This document shows positions 60,097 through 64,000 of a stretch of 64,000 nucleotides of DNA, piece after piece. A program made the translations under genes and the position numbers. Each line of letters begins with the position of its first letter. The stretch's first letter is position 1. Under the pieces are notes generated by a model that ran no database searches, was not told the origin of the DNA, and was given only the letters and a program-made list of their open reading frames with translations. The stretch is from contig NZ_OU745373.1 of the NCBI RefSeq assembly GCF_916618745.1, positions 682,001-746,000 on the forward strand. The letters run 5' to 3'. The DNA is from Cardiobacterium sp. Marseille-Q4385 (GTDB taxonomy: Bacteria; Pseudomonadota; Gammaproteobacteria; Cardiobacteriales; Cardiobacteriaceae).

Positions 60097-60594
60097 TTAA
60101 CAATCCTTACAAACCTTAACCGTTAAAAATTTTTTAACATCCGGGTGCACCAATTCGCCAACATCACCGCCAAGGCGCGCCGTTTCACGAATCAAGCTGG
60201 AGGACACAAAACTATAACGGTCGGCGGTAATCAAAAAAACCGTCTCGACGCCAGGCAAGAGATGGCGATTCATACCCGACAATTGGTGCTCGTATTCATA
60301 ATCGGCGACGCTGCGAATACCGCGAATAATGAGAGAAGCCCTGTATTGCCGGCAGGCATTCACCAGCAATCCATCAAATGCGACCGGTATTACCTCACCA
60401 TTCCCATGCAAATCGGCGCAGACAGTGCGCATCAAATCCAGCCGCTCCTCCAGCGAAAACAGCGACTGCTTGTGGTGTCCACGAGCGACAGCGACATAGA
60501 GCCGGTCACACAACGTCCCCGCACGGCGGATGATGTCTTCATGTCCACGCGTCACAGGATCGAATGTCCCTGGATAAATTCCGATCCGCATCAT
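60097..60594 (-). CDS. coaD: Phosphopantetheine adenylyltransferase
   Basis: 165 residues. YPGTFDPVTRGHEDII (nucleotidyltransferase TxGH-type motif), RGIRSVADYEYE, and VSSSLIRE (ISSTxxR-type) are present. It makes dephospho-CoA, the fourth step of CoA synthesis. It overlaps rsmD by 4 bp (ATGA), the usual rsmD-coaD pairing. Confidence 0.96.
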   Translation of the reverse strand: MMRIGIYPGTFDPVTRGHEDIIRRAGTLCDRLYVAVARGHHKQSLFSLEERLDLMRTVCADLHGNGEVIPVAFDGLLVNACRQYRASLIIRGIRSVADYEYEHQLSGMNRHLLPGVETVFLITADRYSFVSSSLIRETARLGGDVGELVHPDVKKFLTVKVCKDC

Positions 60595-61154
60595 TCTGCC
60601 GCCTCACGCTGTAGCAGGCCGAAATAGACACGTCCTGCCCTGCCCTGTTTGTGCCAGCCCCAACCGGCAGGCAACGGCAGATCCCCATGCTTAAACGGTA
60701 TTTCCACATACACCTTGCCATGCGGCTTCAGCCAACCGTCATGCAAAAAATGGGAGAGCGCCTGTTCGTGCACGCCGTCGGCAAACGGCGGATCAAGGAA
60801 AATCACGTCATAACGCGTACTCGGGGCAAGACGCAGTGCATCACCCTGCTGTACGCGGGCATGCGGCTCCTGCCATTCGGTCAGCAACGCACGCAGGCGG
60901 GCTACCACATCCGCCTCACGTTCGACGAATAACACGCTCGCCGCACCACGCGATAACGCTTCTAGTCCCAACGCTCCGCTGCCGGCGAAGGCATCAAGTA
61001 CATAGGCACCGCCGATTTCCCACTGTAACCAGTTAAAGACCGTCTCACGCACGCGATCCGGCGTCGGTCGCAGTCCCTCACGCTCCGGCACGGCAATCCG
61101 CCGCCCGCGATGTTTGCCGCCGATAATGCGGATCTTGCTTTCCACCACCTTCAT
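60591..61154 (-). CDS. rsmD: 16S rRNA m2G966 methyltransferase
   Basis: 187 residues. Rossmann methyltransferase with DAFAGSGALGLEALSRGA (SAM site) and the catalytic DPPF motif; RPTPDRVRETVFNWL is typical of RsmD. It methylates G966 of 16S rRNA late in 30S assembly. Upstream of coaD in one transcription unit. Confidence 0.95.
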   Translation of the reverse strand: MKVVESKIRIIGGKHRGRRIAVPEREGLRPTPDRVRETVFNWLQWEIGGAYVLDAFAGSGALGLEALSRGAASVLFVEREADVVARLRALLTEWQEPHARVQQGDALRLAPSTRYDVIFLDPPFADGVHEQALSHFLHDGWLKPHGKVYVEIPFKHGDLPLPAGWGWHKQGRAGRVYFGLLQREAAE

Positions 61155-61398
61155 GGCTCCTCCTGTATAGAAAAACGATCGCCCAAAACCATCAAAACGC
61201 GCTCATCATACGCTTTACGCGGCTATGGCGGTTTGAGCGATTGGTCGTGTCCGTTCTCTCCTGATGAGAGCAAGCGATATTTACCAGACGCCACTCCGCT
61301 CCGCATACCAAGGCCGCTACATCATAGCGATCGCTTGGAACTGCGACTGACGCAGCTACACAGTGCCTTTATCATCGCCTGAGCGTCTGAACGGACAC
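61155..61398. other. Intergenic region with distant inverted repeat
   Basis: No gene supported. GTGTCCGTTC (61247-61256) and GAACGGACAC (61389-61398) are perfect reverse complements 132 bp apart, with CTCTCCTGATGAGAG and AGCGATCGCT inside. It could be a small non-autonomous element or a structured RNA, but nothing else supports either. Confidence 0.3.
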
Positions 61399-61427
61399 AA
61401 AAAACCCGGCACAAGGCCGGGTTTTTA
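61399..61427 (-). terminator. Terminator of norB
   Basis: AAAACCCGGC pairs with GCCGGGTTTT around a 5-nt loop; on the minus strand TTTTTTG follows. It lies about 20 bp after the norB stop. Confidence 0.85.
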
Positions 61428-61445
61428 TTGCCGTAGTCAGTTGGT

Positions 61446-63752
61446 TTATGACTGGCTGGCGGTGCTGGCTGCGGCAGCAGGCGTTTCGGCTTTACCAGCC
61501 GGGCTGTCGCCACCTTCGCGGTGCAGCAGGCCTTTGACGATTTGTACGCCGAAGGCTACTGCGCCGAGGATGAAGACCACGTCGCCGACGGTGCGGAACC
61601 AACGCAGCGTGTGGATGATTGGGTTCTGTTCGACGAATTCCGCACTGCGCGCCCACCACAGACCTTCGTTGATGGTGGCGTTCGCCTGGATGATGCCGAT
61701 CGGCAGCAGGCTGGTGAAGAGCATCAGCACGAGGCCGAGGTTCATGGCCCAGAAGGCGGTGAACATCAGTTTTTCGTTCCACTTCATGGTCGGGCGAATG
61801 TAGCGCAGTACCATCAGGGTGAAGCCGAGAGCAAGGAAACCATAGACACCGAAGAGAGCGGCGTGACCGTGGTTCGGCGTAGTATTCAGCCCTTGCAGGT
61901 AGTAGAGCGAGATCGGCGGGTTAATGAGGAAGCCGAAAACGCCCGCGCCGAGCATGTTCCAGAAGGAGACAGCGATGAAGAAGGTCAGCGGCCAACGCAT
62001 CGGTTTCATCCAGTCGGCTTTGTGCTGCGCCGTCCAGTTATCAAAGGCTTCGTAGCCCAAGAGGACAAGCGGTACGACTTCCAGCGCCGAGAAGAGCGCG
62101 CCCACCGCCATGATCGGCGTGGTGGTGCCGGCGAAGTAGATATGGTGGAAGGTACCGGGGATACCGCCGATGAGGAACATCATCGCGGCAAGCAGCGCGG
62201 CAGCGGTGGCGGCACGTTTGCTGACCATGCCGAGGTTGTAGAAGATGAAGCCGACGGCACTGGTTGCAAAGACTTCAAAGAAGCCTTCTACCCAGAGGTG
62301 CACCACCCACCAGCGCCAGTATTCCATGACGGAGATGTGGGTGTGTTCGCCGTAGAACAGCGCCGGAGCATAGAAAAGGCCGATAGCAGCGGCGGCGAGA
62401 GTAAAGAGGATGAGCAAGCTCTTGTCGCCAGGCATTTTGAGCGCCGCCCAAATGCCGCGCAGCATGAGGACGAGCCAGAAGACAAGTCCGGCAAAGAGGG
62501 CGATCTGCCAAACGCGGCCGATTTCCACGAATTCGTAGCCCTGATGACCGAACCAGAAGTTCAGTTTTTCGTTCATCCAGCCTTTCAGCGCCACGAACTG
62601 GCCGAGGAAGGAGCCGGCGACGACGACGATGAGCGCCCAGAAAAGGAGATCAACGCCGAGTTTCTGGAATTTCGGATCTTTGCCACCGTTGATGATGGGC
62701 ACGAGGAAGAGGCCGCCTGCGAGGAAACCGGTCGCGATCCAGAAGATAGCGGCCTGGATATGCCAGGTGCGGGTCAGGCTGTATGGCAACCAGTCAGCGA
62801 CCGGGATGCCGTAGAAGTCTTGTCCTTCGACGGTATAGTGCGCAGTGAAACCGCCGAGCATGACTTGCACGAAGAAAAGGGCGGCAACGATGAGCAGGTA
62901 TTTGCCCAGCGCTTTTTGCGATGGGGTGAGGTTGACGAGGGTCAGCGGATCGCGACTGGGGATAGCCACTTCTTCGTGTTCGTGGTGGGTGAAGAAGGCC
63001 CAGATCCAGATGACGCAGCCGATACCGAAGATGAGGGTGACAACGGAGATAATGGACCAGATGACGTTCTCGGCGGTTGGCTGGTTACCGATCAGCGGTT
63101 CATGCGGCCAGTTGTTGGTGTAGGTCACATTCTGGTCGGGGCGGTTGGTGGAAGCAGCCCAGGCTGACCAGAAGAAGAAGGCGTTGAGCTTGGCGCGACT
63201 TTCCGCTTTCGGCAGAGTATTTTCTTTCATCGCGTAGGCTTCACGCAGTTTGTGCAGGGACGGATCGTCGCTGAACAGCTTGTCGTAGTAGGCGGAGACC
63301 GCTTCGACGGAACGCACACGGTCGGCAGAAAGGGTGACTTTGCCGGTTGTTTTGTCGTAGGTATTTTTGCGGAAGGCCTGCTGTGCGTCATAGTGCAGGG
63401 TGGCCTGATCGCGTTCAGAGAGTTCGGCGTATGGCTTGCCGTATTCACGCTGCGCCTGCTGGTCGAGCCAACCGAGCACTTCGCGGTGAATCCAGTCGGC
63501 TGTCCAGTCCGGAGCTTGATAGGCGCCGTGTCCCCAGACAGTACCGACGGACATACCGCCGATGGATTGCCAGGCAGATTGACCGGCCATGATGTCGGCT
63601 TCGGTAAACAGCACTTTGCCGTTTTCATCAACAAACTCCGCCGGGATGGGCGGGCGCTCGTTATAAACTTCTTTGCCGAAGTAACCGAGCAGGATGAACG
63701 AGCCGATCGTAATCAGACCGAGCACAATCCACATTCGTTTGAATTCTTTCAT
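61446..63752 (-). CDS. norB: Quinol-dependent nitric oxide reductase (qNOR)
   Basis: 768 residues from the ATG at 63752 with AGAGG upstream. The N-terminal extension (about 1-240), with its own first membrane segment and a periplasmic domain fused to the catalytic subunit, defines the quinol-type single-subunit NorB/NorZ. The haem-copper-oxidase-like core has about twelve further segments. Conserved features: RTWHIQAAIFWIATG, WRWWVVHLWVEGFFEVFAT (His and Glu at the iron site), GIPGTFHHIYFAG (metal-binding histidines), NHGHAALFGVYGFLALG (haem ligand). It reduces two NO to N2O using quinol, mainly as NO detoxification. No norC or other denitrification gene is visible. Confidence 0.96.
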   Translation of the reverse strand: MKEFKRMWIVLGLITIGSFILLGYFGKEVYNERPPIPAEFVDENGKVLFTEADIMAGQSAWQSIGGMSVGTVWGHGAYQAPDWTADWIHREVLGWLDQQAQREYGKPYAELSERDQATLHYDAQQAFRKNTYDKTTGKVTLSADRVRSVEAVSAYYDKLFSDDPSLHKLREAYAMKENTLPKAESRAKLNAFFFWSAWAASTNRPDQNVTYTNNWPHEPLIGNQPTAENVIWSIISVVTLIFGIGCVIWIWAFFTHHEHEEVAIPSRDPLTLVNLTPSQKALGKYLLIVAALFFVQVMLGGFTAHYTVEGQDFYGIPVADWLPYSLTRTWHIQAAIFWIATGFLAGGLFLVPIINGGKDPKFQKLGVDLLFWALIVVVAGSFLGQFVALKGWMNEKLNFWFGHQGYEFVEIGRVWQIALFAGLVFWLVLMLRGIWAALKMPGDKSLLILFTLAAAAIGLFYAPALFYGEHTHISVMEYWRWWVVHLWVEGFFEVFATSAVGFIFYNLGMVSKRAATAAALLAAMMFLIGGIPGTFHHIYFAGTTTPIMAVGALFSALEVVPLVLLGYEAFDNWTAQHKADWMKPMRWPLTFFIAVSFWNMLGAGVFGFLINPPISLYYLQGLNTTPNHGHAALFGVYGFLALGFTLMVLRYIRPTMKWNEKLMFTAFWAMNLGLVLMLFTSLLPIGIIQANATINEGLWWARSAEFVEQNPIIHTLRWFRTVGDVVFILGAVAFGVQIVKGLLHREGGDSPAGKAETPAAAASTASQS

Positions 63753-63831
63753 ATTTTTACCTCTTGTTGAATGGTGCATACGGCGGATGCCGTAATGAAG
63801 GCATTTTCACAAAGGGGTAATGCGGCGTCCC

Positions 63832-63845
63832 TTGATAAAGGTCAG
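63832..63845. promoter_or_regulatory. Weak FNR-like site upstream of norB
   Basis: TTGATAAAGGTCAG matches the FNR consensus TTGAT-N4-ATCAA perfectly in the left half and 3 of 5 in the right. It lies about 85 bp before norB. Weak by itself. Confidence 0.3.
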
Positions 63846-63881
63846 GGTTAATAGGAAATTTTTAGGATTTTTCTATTTTTA

Positions 63882-63900
63882 AATGATAATTCCAATCATT
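63882..63900. promoter_or_regulatory. Fur-like palindrome upstream of norB
   Basis: AATGATAATTCCAATCATT is a perfect 6+7+6 inverted repeat and matches the Fur heptamer core TGATAAT-N-ATTATCA at 11 of 14 positions. It is about 130 bp before the norB start and could also serve a plus-strand gene beyond the window. Confidence 0.45.
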
Positions 63901-64000
63901 GATGAGTGATGTGCGTCTGCCCTTTCCGCTTGCGGTAAGAGGTATAGTCGTTTTACATACGAATGAGACAAGACGGCGAGGCGATGCTTCCTTAATTAAG

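Noticed and set aside
61521..63167. A 548-codon plus-strand frame opposite norB
   Set aside because: The minus strand encodes an unmistakable NO reductase; the opposite frame is hydrophilic, Glu/Asp-rich and has no recognisable domain.

Overview
The window reads as one chromosomal segment of a GC-rich Gram-negative gammaproteobacterium. The mix of genes (quinol-type nitric oxide reductase, L-lactate oxidation and uptake, carboxynorspermidine decarboxylase, a Slam-type outer-membrane protein, a classical porin, ypjD-corB next to ffh) and the dense interspersed 'CCAAGCGGGATAAA' repeats would fit a Cardiobacteriaceae member such as Cardiobacterium. That assignment is inference from gene content only. 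No tRNA, rRNA, phage, transposase or CRISPR array was recognised.

Left end (1-15943, minus strand): two tandem genes for type I-secreted giant surface or matrix proteins. The complete one (2399-15943) encodes 4514 residues. Its parts are a BapA-like N-terminal prefix, a Pro/Gln/Asn linker, about fifteen Ig-like repeats, Calx-beta, VCBS-like and cadherin-like modules, five separate carbohydrate-active modules (spherulin-4-like, PslG/GH39-like, GH26, GH16, right-handed beta-helix) and an RTX-like secretion C-terminus. The second gene (<1-2127) has the same N-terminus and runs off the window; its repeats are nearly identical in DNA to those of the first. Two more proteins share the N-terminal prefix: a 275-residue mini-protein (28376-29203) and an M10 serralysin-type metalloprotease (32861-34819). 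None of the type I export apparatus lies in the window.

16.2-24.8 kb: two paralogous membrane/TPR proteins, a Sel1-repeat protein, and the conserved ypjD/corB pair divergent from ffh, then two small hypotheticals. 25.1-28.2 kb: lactate module lldD-lctP, separated by a tandem 27-bp repeat array. 29.7-31.9 kb: a racemase-permease-ATPase operon without its own binding protein. 32-41.4 kb: a YetF-like membrane protein, the M10 protease, a GST, a DedA protein, an orphan Slam-like protein, a GntP permease with glycerate kinase, and ung. 41.5-46.5 kb: a porin and an iron/siderophore-type ABC operon that contains an acidic protein and a 35-bp tandem array.

46.6-52.3 kb: a tightly overlapping operon qmcA - sel1 - sel1 - nudix - nfeD, followed by a phosphodiester glycosidase and a Ppx/GppA phosphatase. 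52.7-57.7 kb: nspC, a metallophosphoesterase, a plsC-cdsA-type pair and cysQ. 57.7-61.2 kb: the ribosomal operon rpsP-rimM-trmD-rplS, an Lpp-like lipoprotein, coaD and rsmD. The right end holds a quinol-dependent nitric oxide reductase (norB/norZ) with a Fur-like palindrome upstream.

The strongest candidate for something undescribed is the 4514-residue protein. At least three of its glycosidase modules appear to be spliced into loops of beta-sandwich carrier domains, so one secreted chain could attack several classes of biofilm or host polysaccharide.
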